Assembly (NCBI RefSeq): GCF_000718135.1
Contig: NZ_JOEM01000016.1
Span: 124,001-188,000 of the forward strand
From: Streptomyces cyaneofuscatus
Lineage (GTDB): Bacteria; Actinomycetota; Actinomycetes; Streptomycetales; Streptomycetaceae
Reading direction: 5' to 3'
Length of the DNA: 64,000 nucleotides
Shown: piece by piece, positions 34,742 through 42,367 of the stretch
Numbering within the stretch: the first letter of the stretch is position 1
Layout: each line of letters begins with the position of its first letter
The notes under the pieces: model-generated
Told to the model about the DNA's origin: nothing
The model's input: only the letters and a program-made list of their open reading frames with translations
Databases searched by the model: none
Position numbers and translations under genes: made by a program

Positions 34742-35677
34742 ATGAAGGCGATCAGCTACAGCGCGTACGGCTCGGCCGATGTCCTGGAGTACGGCGAGCG
34801 GCCCGACCCCAAGGTCGGCCCCGACTCCGTGCTGGTGAAGGTGCGGGCGGCCGCCGTCAACCCGGTCGACTGGAAGGCCCGCGAGGGCTACCTCCAGGGC
34901 GGCCTCGACGCCGTCTTCCCGGTGATCCCCGGCTGGGACGTGTCCGGGGTGGTCGTGCAACCGGGCATCGCCGTCGACGAGTTCGGGGTCGGGGACGAGG
35001 TGATCGGCTACGTCCGCGAGGACTTCCTCTCCCGCGGTACGTTCGCCGAGTACGTCGCCGCCCCCGTCCGCACCCTCGCCCGCAAGCCGCTCAGCCTCAG
35101 CTTCGAGGAGGCCGCGGGCCTGCCGCTGGCCGGGCTCACCGCGTACCAGGTGCTGCACCGCACCCTGAAGATCCGCGACGGCGACACCGTCCTCGTCCAC
35201 GCGGCGGCGGGCGGCGTCGGCTCGCTCGCCGTCCAGATCGCCCGCCACACCGGCTGCCGGGTCGTCGGCACCGCGAGCGCCCGCAACCACGACCATGTAC
35301 GGAGCCTCGGCGCCGAACCGGTGGAGTACGGGGACGGCCTCGCCGACCGGCTCCGGGAGCTGGTCCCCGAGGGTTTCGACGCGGCCTTCGACACGGTGGG
35401 CGGCGAGGCGCTGCGGGTCTCGGCCGAGACGCTCGCCGAGGGCGGCCGGCTCGCCTCGATCGCCGACAGCGAGGTCTTCTCCTACGGCGGCCGCTACGCC
35501 TTCGTCCGGCCCGACGCCGCCGACCTGGCGCAGCTCGCGGAGCTGGCCGAACGGGGCATCGTCACCGTCCATGTGGACCGGGTCTTCCCGCTGGAGCAGG
35601 CGGCCGAGGCGTACCGCCTCAACCAGGAGGGACGTACGCGCGGCAAGATCGTGGTCACGGTGGACTGGGACAGCTGA
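34742..35677 (+). CDS. NADP-dependent quinone oxidoreductase-like MDR protein
   Basis: 311 residues of the zinc-free medium-chain reductase group. It lacks the catalytic and structural cysteine sets seen in the two alcohol dehydrogenases here. The nucleotide-binding motif reads VLVHAAAGGVGSLAVQIARHTG, followed by VVGTASARNHDHVRSLGAE; the N-terminal domain has AVNPVDWKAREGYLQGG, a quinone oxidoreductase signature. It reduces quinones or enones with NADPH. The ATG at 34742 follows GGTCGAGGA. It stands 56 bp after the glucarate dehydratase gene; a functional link is not evident. Confidence 0.88.
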   Translation: MKAISYSAYGSADVLEYGERPDPKVGPDSVLVKVRAAAVNPVDWKAREGYLQGGLDAVFPVIPGWDVSGVVVQPGIAVDEFGVGDEVIGYVREDFLSRGTFAEYVAAPVRTLARKPLSLSFEEAAGLPLAGLTAYQVLHRTLKIRDGDTVLVHAAAGGVGSLAVQIARHTGCRVVGTASARNHDHVRSLGAEPVEYGDGLADRLRELVPEGFDAAFDTVGGEALRVSAETLAEGGRLASIADSEVFSYGGRYAFVRPDAADLAQLAELAERGIVTVHVDRVFPLEQAAEAYRLNQEGRTRGKIVVTVDWDS

Positions 35678-35692
35678 CATCTCCGGACGCGC

Positions 35693-36010
35693 TCAGAACA
35701 GCATGGCCACCGCGAACACCGCGAACGCCACCGTGCACAGCGCCGCCGCCAGCGCCCCGCGCGGCGCGAGCGGCTCCGGCCGCGCCACCCCCATGCGCCG
35801 CACCCTGAGGTGGGCCACTGCCAGGAGCCCCAGCCAGGCCACCGCCGTCAGGGCGACCGCCACCAGCGCGGCCGGGGACACACCGCTGTGCAGCGCCTGC
35901 CGCCCGGCGAGCAGGGCCACCACCGTGGCGGACAGCGTCGTACGCCGCCACGCGAGCCGGGTCCGCTCGGGCTGGAGCCCGGGGTCCCGGTCGTGTACCG
36001 CCGCCGTCAC
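35693..36010 (-). CDS. DUF202 family small membrane protein
   Basis: 105 residues with three hydrophobic segments and the family-specific start ERTRLAWRRTTLSATVVALL, as in DUF202 proteins. GTG start at 36010, overlapping the upstream yidH-like stop by 4 bp (GTGA). It is the last gene of a run that begins with the SARP-type regulator at 39759. Function unknown. Confidence 0.75.
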   Translation of the reverse strand: MTAAVHDRDPGLQPERTRLAWRRTTLSATVVALLAGRQALHSGVSPAALVAVALTAVAWLGLLAVAHLRVRRMGVARPEPLAPRGALAAALCTVAFAVFAVAMLF

Positions 36011-36402
36011 CGGCCCTCCCAGCCGAAGAGGACCACCACCACCATCGCCACGGCCACGACCGCCACCACGATCCCCAGCAGCGTCGGGAACCGCGAGACC
36101 GGCAGGTCCTCCCCGCGCCGCATCGCCCGCTCGCACCGCACCCAGTGGTTGACCGCCCGCAGCGCGCACAGCACCCCCGCGGCGAGCAGCCCCAGCGCGA
36201 GTCCCGCCCGGACGCCCCAGGCCAGCTCCGGCAGGAACTGGTCCACGGCGAAGCCCCCGCCGATCAGGGCCAGCGCGGTCCGGATCCAGGCGAGGAACGT
36301 TCGCTCGTTGGCCAGGGAGAACCGGTAGTCGGGGGTGTCCCCCTCGTCCCGGATCCGCTGCGGCGCGAACCACAGGCGTACGCTCTGCGCGATCTTGTTC
36401 AC
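36007..36402 (-). CDS. YidH-like DUF202 membrane protein
   Basis: 131 residues. The hallmark FSLANERTFLAWIRTALALIGGGFAVDQFLP is near the N-terminus, followed by two more hydrophobic segments. DUF202/YidH proteins are small inner membrane proteins of unknown role. The GTG at 36402 begins 9 bp after the SARP-type gene stop; AGGGTTCCCC is the only possible ribosome region. Two DUF202 genes in tandem are common in actinobacteria, and the pair could form a hetero-oligomer. Confidence 0.8.
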   Translation of the reverse strand: MNKIAQSVRLWFAPQRIRDEGDTPDYRFSLANERTFLAWIRTALALIGGGFAVDQFLPELAWGVRAGLALGLLAAGVLCALRAVNHWVRCERAMRRGEDLPVSRFPTLLGIVVAVVAVAMVVVVLFGWEGR

Positions 36403-36411
36403 AGGGGAACC

Positions 36412-39400
36412 CTAGGTCAGGAACGGTTCCACCTGGCCCATGGACTGTTCCGCCTGGCCCAGGAACCGTTCCCCCTGGCCCAGGAGCTGTTCCGCCGGCT
36501 CGCCGCCTCCGGCGAACAGGGTCTCGTACGTCGCCCGGCCGAGGACCTCCACGGCCCGCGCCGCGATGCGGTCGATGTCGTGCCGCTCCCCGTCGGGCAG
36601 CGGTAGACCGACGGTGTCCCTGGCCGCCGCCGCGGCCCCCAGATACCGGGCCGCCGCCTCGGGCCTGCCCCTCAGCAGCTCCGCTCCGGCCAGCCCTTCC
36701 AGGGCCAGCGCGACTGCCCGCGGGTCGCCGGTGGCGCGCGCCACCGTCAGCCCCTTCCGTTGCAGCCGCAGGGCCTCGCCCGCGTCGCCGCGCAGTTCGG
36801 CGATGAACCCCAGCTCGGCCAGGATCAGCGGGGGCGTCTCCGGTTCGTACCCCATCCGCCGGTGCAGTTCGAGGACATGGCGCAGGTGGGCCTCGGCCGC
36901 GTCGAGCTCGCCGGCCCTGCGGGCCCCCAGCCCGAGCCCGATCTCGGCGTACTGCTCCCCGAACGTGTCCGACTGCTCGGCCGCGAGCCGCCGCGCCCGC
37001 TCGTGCAGCTCCCGGGCCCCCGGCAGGTCCCCGGTCAGCAGCGCGAGCCGCCCGAGCCCCGAGAGCTGGAAGGCGACGTCCCGCCACAGGCCGAGGTCCT
37101 CCGCCATGCGCAGCCCGTCCCGGTACAGCCGCCCGGCGTACGCGTAGTCGCCGACGGCCTCCGCCAGGGTCTGGAGCGGAACCATGGCCTGGAGCTGCCC
37201 CCACTGGTCGCCCAGGTCCCGGAACAGGGCGAGGCTCTGCTCGCCGTCGCGCCGCACGGCGCCGAAGTCCCCGCGCAGCTTCGCGTGGTAGGTGCGGCTG
37301 CCGAGGGCCGCGGCCGTGCCCCATCGGTCGCCGAGCGACCGGAACCCGTCCAGGGCGCGGGCGACCAGCTCCGTGCTCGGCGCCACGTCCCCGATGCCGT
37401 AGAGGTGGGAGGCCAGGAACCACTGGGACCTGGCCCGCCCGGCCGGGTCGTCCACCGCCGCGTAGGGCCGGAGCGCGGCCTCGTACACCGCCCGGGGATC
37501 GGTGCTGCCGTGGACCGCCAGCCGGAAGCCCCCCAGCCAGGCGGTGGCCCGGGCCACCGACAGGGCACGCGCGTCGGCCCCCTCGGGGACCGGGAGTCCG
37601 GCCTCGTCGGCCGCGGACAGGGCGAGGGCCAGGGACCGCTCGGCCTCCTGGTTGCGGCCGCGCAGACGCCAGTACCAGGCCACCGCGTTCACCAGCCGCA
37701 GCGCCCGGTCCGCGTCCCCGTCCTGTACGGCGCTGTCGAGCGCCGCCCGCAGATTGGCGGTCTCGGCGTCCATGCGGCGCAGCCACTGCCGCTGGCCGTG
37801 GCCCCGCAGATGCGGATCGGCGCGCTCGGCGAGTGCCGTGTAGTACGCCCGGTGCAGCCGCCTCACCTCGTCGGACTCGCCGTTCTCCCGCAGGCGTTCG
37901 GTGCAGTAGGCCGCCACCGATTCGAGCAGCCGGTAACGGGGGCCGTCCGTCCCCTCGGCCATGACGACCAGCGAGCAGTCCACCAGCCGGGCCAGCAGGT
38001 CGACCACCGGAGCGCGGTCCGGGCCTCCGGCCCCGCAGACCACCTCGGCCGCGTCCAGGGTGGCTCCGTCGCTGTGCACGGCCAGGCGCCGCAGCACCGT
38101 GCGTTCCTGCTCGTCGAGGAGGCCCCAGCTCCAGTCGATCACCGACCGCAGGGTCCGCTGCCGTTCCGGAGCGCTCCGCGAGCCCGTCGCGAGCAGCGGG
38201 AACCGGTCGTCCAGACGGGCCTCCAGCTCGGCCACCCCCAGGGACCGGACCCGGGTCGCGGCCATCTCCAGGGCCAGCGGGATACCGTCCAGCCGACGGC
38301 AGATCGAGACGACCGCCGCCGCATTGCTCCGGTCGAGGACGAAGCGGGGAGCCGCCGCCGCAGCCCGCGCCTCGAACAACCGCACCGCGCTGAACCGGCG
38401 TACGGCCGCCGGGCCGAGGTCGGCCGCAGGGCCGGGGTGCCGCAACGGCGGTACCTCCTGGAGGTGTTCGCCGGTGATCCCCAACGGCTTCCGGCTGGTC
38501 GCCAGGATCCTCAGCCGGGGTGCGGCCTTGAGCAGCCGCTCGGCCAGCTCGGCGGCGTCCTCGACCACATGCTCACAGTTGTCCAGGACCAGCAGCGCGG
38601 GTTCGTCGCCCAGCGCGTGCGCCAGCCGGTCCACCGCGGAGAGCGGCGCGCCCCCGCCCGGGTTCGGCCCGGCGTCATCGCGCACCCCGAGCACCGCACC
38701 GACCACCTCGTACACCCCGGCGGGCGAGGCTCCCGCCGCCGCCCGCCCCGCCGGTACCCGGGGCGGGTCGAGCACGGCGAACTCGGCGAGCCGCACCCCG
38801 CCCGGGAACCGGTCGACGACCTCGGAGGCCATCGCCAGGGCGAGCCGCGTCTTGCCGACACCGCCCACCCCCGTGAGCGTCACCAGCCGGTTGGCGGCCA
38901 GCAGCGTGCGGAGCTGATCCATCGCCCCGGACCGGCCGACCAGCTCCGTGAGGGCGGCTGGGATGTTCGTCGCCGGACGCACGGCGCTGGTCGCGGGCGG
39001 GGGAGCCGCGGTCAGTTGGGGGTCCTGGCCGAGGATCGACCGGTGCAGCGCCTCCAGTCCGGGGCCGGGATCCACCCCGAGGTTCTCCGCCAACTGCTCG
39101 CGCAGCTCCGCGTAACTGCTCAACGCCGCCGCCTGCCGGCCCGCGAGATAGAGGGCCCGGACCTGCGCGGCGCGCAGCCGCTCGCGCAGCGGGTGCAGGG
39201 CGACCAGGTCGCCCAGCTCGTCGGCGACCAGCGCGTGTTCCCCCAACTCCAGCCGCACTTCCGCTTGTTCCTCCAGAGCGGTCAGCCGCTGCTCGTCCAG
39301 CCGGTCCCGCGCGGTGTGGGCGAACTCCTCGTCTGCGAAGTCGGCGAACGCCGGCCCGCGCCACACGGCCAGGGCGTCCGCGAGCAGCGCCGCCCGCTCG

Positions 39401-39759
39401 CGCGGGTCGCCGGCGGCCCGGGCTCCGGCCGCCAGCCGGTGGAACCGGCCGGAATCCACCGCGTCCCCGTCCGCGCGCAGGAGATACCCCGGGGCGAGGG
39501 AGACCACGAGCTCGCGCCCCCCGGGCTCGGCGTCCTCCAGCGCGCGGCGCAGCTGCCAGACCTTGGTCTGGAGCACCCCCGTCGGGTTGCCGGGCGGGTT
39601 GGAGCCCCACAGCGCGTCGATCAGCCGGTCGGCCGAGACCGGCCGCCCCTGCTCGACCAGGAGGAGGGCCAGCAACGCGCGGACCTTCAGCTCGGGCACG
39701 CGGACCGTCCGGCCGTCCGCCGTCCACACCGCCAGAGGACCGAGCACCCCGAAACGCAT
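36412..39759 (-). CDS. AfsR/SARP-type regulator with NB-ARC and TPR domains
   Basis: 1115 residues. Domain order: OmpR-like winged helix (1-95), bacterial transcriptional activator domain (about 98-245, ending LGVDPGPGLEALHRSILG), STAND-type NB-ARC ATPase with P-loop GVGGVGKT (297-304) and LLVLDNCEHVVEDAAELA, then TPR-like helical repeats (about 650-1080). This is the architecture of AfsR and of large SARPs that govern secondary metabolism. The C-terminus ends in a degenerate 8-residue repeat, LLGQGERFLGQAEQSMGQVE, matched by direct DNA repeats at 36419-36495. It is divergent from a DHA2 exporter across 450 bp that contain a tandem repeat array, and is likely to regulate that exporter. Confidence 0.92.
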   Translation of the reverse strand: MRFGVLGPLAVWTADGRTVRVPELKVRALLALLLVEQGRPVSADRLIDALWGSNPPGNPTGVLQTKVWQLRRALEDAEPGGRELVVSLAPGYLLRADGDAVDSGRFHRLAAGARAAGDPRERAALLADALAVWRGPAFADFADEEFAHTARDRLDEQRLTALEEQAEVRLELGEHALVADELGDLVALHPLRERLRAAQVRALYLAGRQAAALSSYAELREQLAENLGVDPGPGLEALHRSILGQDPQLTAAPPPATSAVRPATNIPAALTELVGRSGAMDQLRTLLAANRLVTLTGVGGVGKTRLALAMASEVVDRFPGGVRLAEFAVLDPPRVPAGRAAAGASPAGVYEVVGAVLGVRDDAGPNPGGGAPLSAVDRLAHALGDEPALLVLDNCEHVVEDAAELAERLLKAAPRLRILATSRKPLGITGEHLQEVPPLRHPGPAADLGPAAVRRFSAVRLFEARAAAAAPRFVLDRSNAAAVVSICRRLDGIPLALEMAATRVRSLGVAELEARLDDRFPLLATGSRSAPERQRTLRSVIDWSWGLLDEQERTVLRRLAVHSDGATLDAAEVVCGAGGPDRAPVVDLLARLVDCSLVVMAEGTDGPRYRLLESVAAYCTERLRENGESDEVRRLHRAYYTALAERADPHLRGHGQRQWLRRMDAETANLRAALDSAVQDGDADRALRLVNAVAWYWRLRGRNQEAERSLALALSAADEAGLPVPEGADARALSVARATAWLGGFRLAVHGSTDPRAVYEAALRPYAAVDDPAGRARSQWFLASHLYGIGDVAPSTELVARALDGFRSLGDRWGTAAALGSRTYHAKLRGDFGAVRRDGEQSLALFRDLGDQWGQLQAMVPLQTLAEAVGDYAYAGRLYRDGLRMAEDLGLWRDVAFQLSGLGRLALLTGDLPGARELHERARRLAAEQSDTFGEQYAEIGLGLGARRAGELDAAEAHLRHVLELHRRMGYEPETPPLILAELGFIAELRGDAGEALRLQRKGLTVARATGDPRAVALALEGLAGAELLRGRPEAAARYLGAAAAARDTVGLPLPDGERHDIDRIAARAVEVLGRATYETLFAGGGEPAEQLLGQGERFLGQAEQSMGQVEPFLT

Positions 39760-39899
39760 GTGATCACGCTATCCCGGCGAGGACGGCGGCCGACAGGCCC
39801 CTCCCGGCCTGCCACGGGCCGAGACCGGACCCGGGAGAAGTCCGGGAGCGGACCGGGAGCGGCCGGGCGCACAGTGGCGGCCGAAGAAGCCGGGACTGC

Positions 39900-40036
39900 C
39901 GGGAGCAGTTCGACCACCAGGGCCGCCCGTCGGACCCCAGGGGCCCCTCGACGCGGCCACGTCGATGCTCGACCAGCTCACCTGGTGGGGACGCCTGCTC
40001 CGGGACGCCCGCGCCGAGGGCGCCTACCCCGGCTGA
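39900..40036 (+). pseudogene. Possible remnant of an NADPH-dependent FMN reductase gene
   Basis: Reading from about 39900, one frame gives QFDHQGRPSDPRGP; after a single-base frame change it continues as LDAATSMLDQLTWWGRLLRDA to a TGA at 40034-40036. Joined, this looks like the C-terminal end of an NAD(P)H-dependent FMN reductase (TMLDQLxWWxxALRxAR pattern). No upstream domain is recognisable and no start codon with a ribosome site exists. I read it as a decayed gene end with a frameshift; similarity was judged from memory only. Confidence 0.4.
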
Positions 40037-40044
40037 GCCGCCCA

Positions 40045-40186
40045 CAGATCCCGTACGTCACGCAGATCCCGTACGTCACGCAGACCCCGTACGTCACGCA
40101 GAACCCGTACGTCACGCAGAACCCGTACGTCACGCAGAACCCGTACGTCACGCGAACGCGCACGTCACGCGAACGCGCACGTCACG
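40045..40186. repeat. Tandem direct repeat array upstream of the DHA2 exporter gene
   Basis: Six contiguous 18-bp units (CAGATCCCGTACGTCACG and variants) at 40045, 40063, 40081, 40099, 40117 and 40135 are followed by two 17-bp units CGAACGCGCACGTCACG at 40153 and 40170. Every unit carries ACGTCACG; the first six also carry the CGTACG palindrome. The array ends 23 bp before the exporter start codon at 40210. It lies in the gap 39760-40209 between the divergent SARP-type gene and the exporter, so an array of regulator binding sites is possible. No spacers separate the units. Confidence 0.9.
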
Positions 40187-40209
40187 CACAACCATGGAAG
40201 GAACACCGC

Positions 40210-41754
40210 ATGTCGTCGAAGGCCGCCGCGCCCTCCGCACCCAAGGCGGGCACCCGGGAATGGACCGGGCTGGCCGTGCTGGCCCTGCCCACGCTGCTGA
40301 TCTCGCTGGACCAGAGCGTCCTCTTCCTGGCCCTGCCGCACCTCGCCGAGGCCCTCGAGCCCACCGGGACCCAGACGCTGTGGATGATGGACATCTACGG
40401 CTTCATGATCGCCGGCTTCCTGATCACCATGGGCACGCTCGGCGACCGGGTGGGCCGCCGCAAGCTCCTGATGATCGGTGCCGCCTGTGTCGGTCTCACC
40501 TCCCTGCTCGCCGCCTACTCCACGAGCGCCGAGACGCTGATCGCCGCCCGGGCGCTGCTGGGCATCTCCGCGGCGACGCTGATGCCGTCCACCCTCGCCC
40601 TGATCAGCAACATGTTCCACGACCCGCAGGAGCGCGGCCGTGCCATCGCGGTGTGGGCGAGCTGCTTCATGGCGGGCACCGCGCTGGGCCCCGTGGTCGG
40701 CGGCGTGCTCCTGGAGCACTTCTGGTGGGGCTCGGTCTTCCTGCTGGGCGTGCCGATCATGGTGATCCTGCTGGTCCTGGCTCCGATCCTGCTGCCCGAA
40801 TACCGGGACGCCGGCGCGGGGAAGGTGGACCTGCTGAGCGTGGCCCTTTCGCTCGGCGCGATCCTGCCGGTCATCCACGGACTCAAGGAGCTGGCCAGGT
40901 ACGGCTGGGACCCGCTGGCGGCCGGGGCGATCCTGGCCGGTCTCGTGGTGGGCGCGCTGTTCGTCTCGCGGCAGCGGAAGCTGGAGAGCCCGCTGCTCGA
41001 CCTGCGCCTGTTCAGCAGCGCCTCGTTCAGCTTCGCGCTGGTGGTCCTGCTGGTGTCGATGGTCGCCATGGGCGGGTTCTACCTGTTCGTCACCGGCTAC
41101 TTCCAGATGGTCGAGGGCCTCTCCCCGATGGAGGCGGGGCTGTGGATGGTGCCCTCCGCCCTTGCCTCCATCGTCTCCGCGCAACTCGCCCCGACCCTGG
41201 TGAAGCGGCTGCCGCTCGGGCTCGTCATCGGCATGGGCCTCGGTATCGGCGCCGTCGGCTACGTGCTGATCGCCTTTGTCGGCCCGGTCGGCGGACTGCC
41301 GCTGCTGGTGGCCGGTTTCGTCGTCGTGTTCTTCGGCAGCGGCCCCGCCGGGGCGCTCGGCACCAACCTGGTGGTCAGCTCCGCCCCGCCGGAAAGGGGC
41401 GGATCCGCCGCGGCGCTCTCCTCGATCAGCGGTGACCTGGGCGTGGCCCTGGGCATCGCCGTCCTGGGCAGCATCGGCAGTGCCGTCTACCGCAGCCAGG
41501 TCCAGGTGCCCGAGGGGCTGCCCGAGGGAGCGGCCCGGGCCACCGGGGACAGCCTGGAGAGCACCCTGGCCGCGGCCGGACGGCTCTCCCCGGAGCTGGG
41601 CGACCAGGCTCTGGCCGCCGCCCGTGACGCGTACACCAGCGGGCTGAACACCGTCGCCGTCGTCTGTGCCCTGGTCGCCGCCACCACCGCGGTCATCGCG
41701 ATGACCGCCCTGCGCGGCGTGGGCCCCGGCGTCGCGGATCAGGCGGACCGGTAG
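40210..41754 (+). CDS. DHA2 family drug:H+ antiporter (MFS)
   Basis: 514 residues with about 14 hydrophobic segments. The N-terminal part LLISLDQSVLFLALPHLAEAL carries the family motif D1-like Asp (LDxxxxxxALP), motif A is MGTLGDRVGRRKLLMIG, and motif C is ALGPVVGGVLLEHFWW. This is the QacA/SmvA-like subgroup, which exports cationic drugs or antibiotics using the proton gradient. The ATG at 40210 follows GGAAGGAACACCGC. The tandem repeat array upstream and the divergent SARP regulator suggest regulated expression. It could confer self-resistance to, or export of, a product made elsewhere. Confidence 0.92.
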   Translation: MSSKAAAPSAPKAGTREWTGLAVLALPTLLISLDQSVLFLALPHLAEALEPTGTQTLWMMDIYGFMIAGFLITMGTLGDRVGRRKLLMIGAACVGLTSLLAAYSTSAETLIAARALLGISAATLMPSTLALISNMFHDPQERGRAIAVWASCFMAGTALGPVVGGVLLEHFWWGSVFLLGVPIMVILLVLAPILLPEYRDAGAGKVDLLSVALSLGAILPVIHGLKELARYGWDPLAAGAILAGLVVGALFVSRQRKLESPLLDLRLFSSASFSFALVVLLVSMVAMGGFYLFVTGYFQMVEGLSPMEAGLWMVPSALASIVSAQLAPTLVKRLPLGLVIGMGLGIGAVGYVLIAFVGPVGGLPLLVAGFVVVFFGSGPAGALGTNLVVSSAPPERGGSAAALSSISGDLGVALGIAVLGSIGSAVYRSQVQVPEGLPEGAARATGDSLESTLAAAGRLSPELGDQALAAARDAYTSGLNTVAVVCALVAATTAVIAMTALRGVGPGVADQADR

Positions 41755-42257
41755 GCCCGCAGCCGCCGGTACGCCTCCACCCCGTCCGGCACCCACGGCC
41801 ACTCACCGAGACGCTCCTCAAGCTCCGCATCGTCCAGGAAGGTGTGCCAGGCGACCTCCTCCGCCTGAGGGGCCACCGGAAGCTCGCACCGCACCTGGTA
41901 GACGGCGGACCACCAAGAGTGCTTCTCATCGGTGTAGAGGAACCGGAACAGCGGCTCGGGCATCGGCAGCCCCGAGACCCCCAGCTCCTCCTCCGCCTCG
42001 CGCAGCGCCGCCTCGTCGTAGGACTCGCCCGCGCCCACCACCCCGCCCACGAACATGTCGTAGTGCGAGGGGAAGAGCAGCTTGGTCGCCGTCCGCCGGT
42101 GGACGAAGAGACGCCCCTGCGCATCGCGCGCCTCGACGAAGACACAGCGGTGGCGCAGGCCCCGCGCGGTCGCCTCGCCGCGCGGGGCCTGCCCGATGAC
42201 CTCGTCTCTCTCGTCGACGATGTCCAGGATCTCGTCAGAAGGCGTCATGCGTTTCAT
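41739..42257 (-). CDS. Nudix hydrolase
   Basis: 172 residues. The Nudix box is complete: GVVGAGESYDEAALREAEE at the start of the motif with ELGV following (GX5EX7REUXEEXGU). The N-terminus with EILDIVDERDEVIGQAPRGEATARGLRHRCVFV and the ending WVPDGVEAYRRL resemble isopentenyl-diphosphate-isomerase-like Nudix proteins of the YfcD type, whose substrates are unknown. Starts at 42257 or 42248 are both possible. Its 3' end overlaps that of the exporter gene by 16 bp. Confidence 0.85.
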   Translation of the reverse strand: MKRMTPSDEILDIVDERDEVIGQAPRGEATARGLRHRCVFVEARDAQGRLFVHRRTATKLLFPSHYDMFVGGVVGAGESYDEAALREAEEELGVSGLPMPEPLFRFLYTDEKHSWWSAVYQVRCELPVAPQAEEVAWHTFLDDAELEERLGEWPWVPDGVEAYRRLRAYRSA

Positions 42258-42367
42258 CCAACAGCACCCGGGTGGTTGACGTGGCAGCGGACGGTACCCA
42301 AGATCTGACGCACGGGTAACTTGAACGTTTCTCACACCCCTGAGCCTCCCCGAACAGGATGGAACCC

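Noticed and set aside
40045..40186. Tandem repeats as a CRISPR array
   Set aside because: Units are contiguous without unique spacers, and no cas genes are near.
40045..40209. Repeat array coding a PYVTQ-type N-terminal extension of the exporter
   Set aside because: The frame is open into the exporter but there is no start codon with a ribosome site, and the ATG at 40210 has GGAAGGAAC upstream and gives a normal DHA2 N-terminus.
36760..41754. A single open frame of 1664 codons
   Set aside because: It runs antisense through the SARP gene and joins the exporter by chance; GC-rich third positions leave long shadow frames. Only 40210-41754 is real.
36412..41754. Antibiotic biosynthesis cluster around the SARP and exporter
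   Set aside because: No PKS, NRPS, terpene, RiPP or tailoring gene is present within the window.
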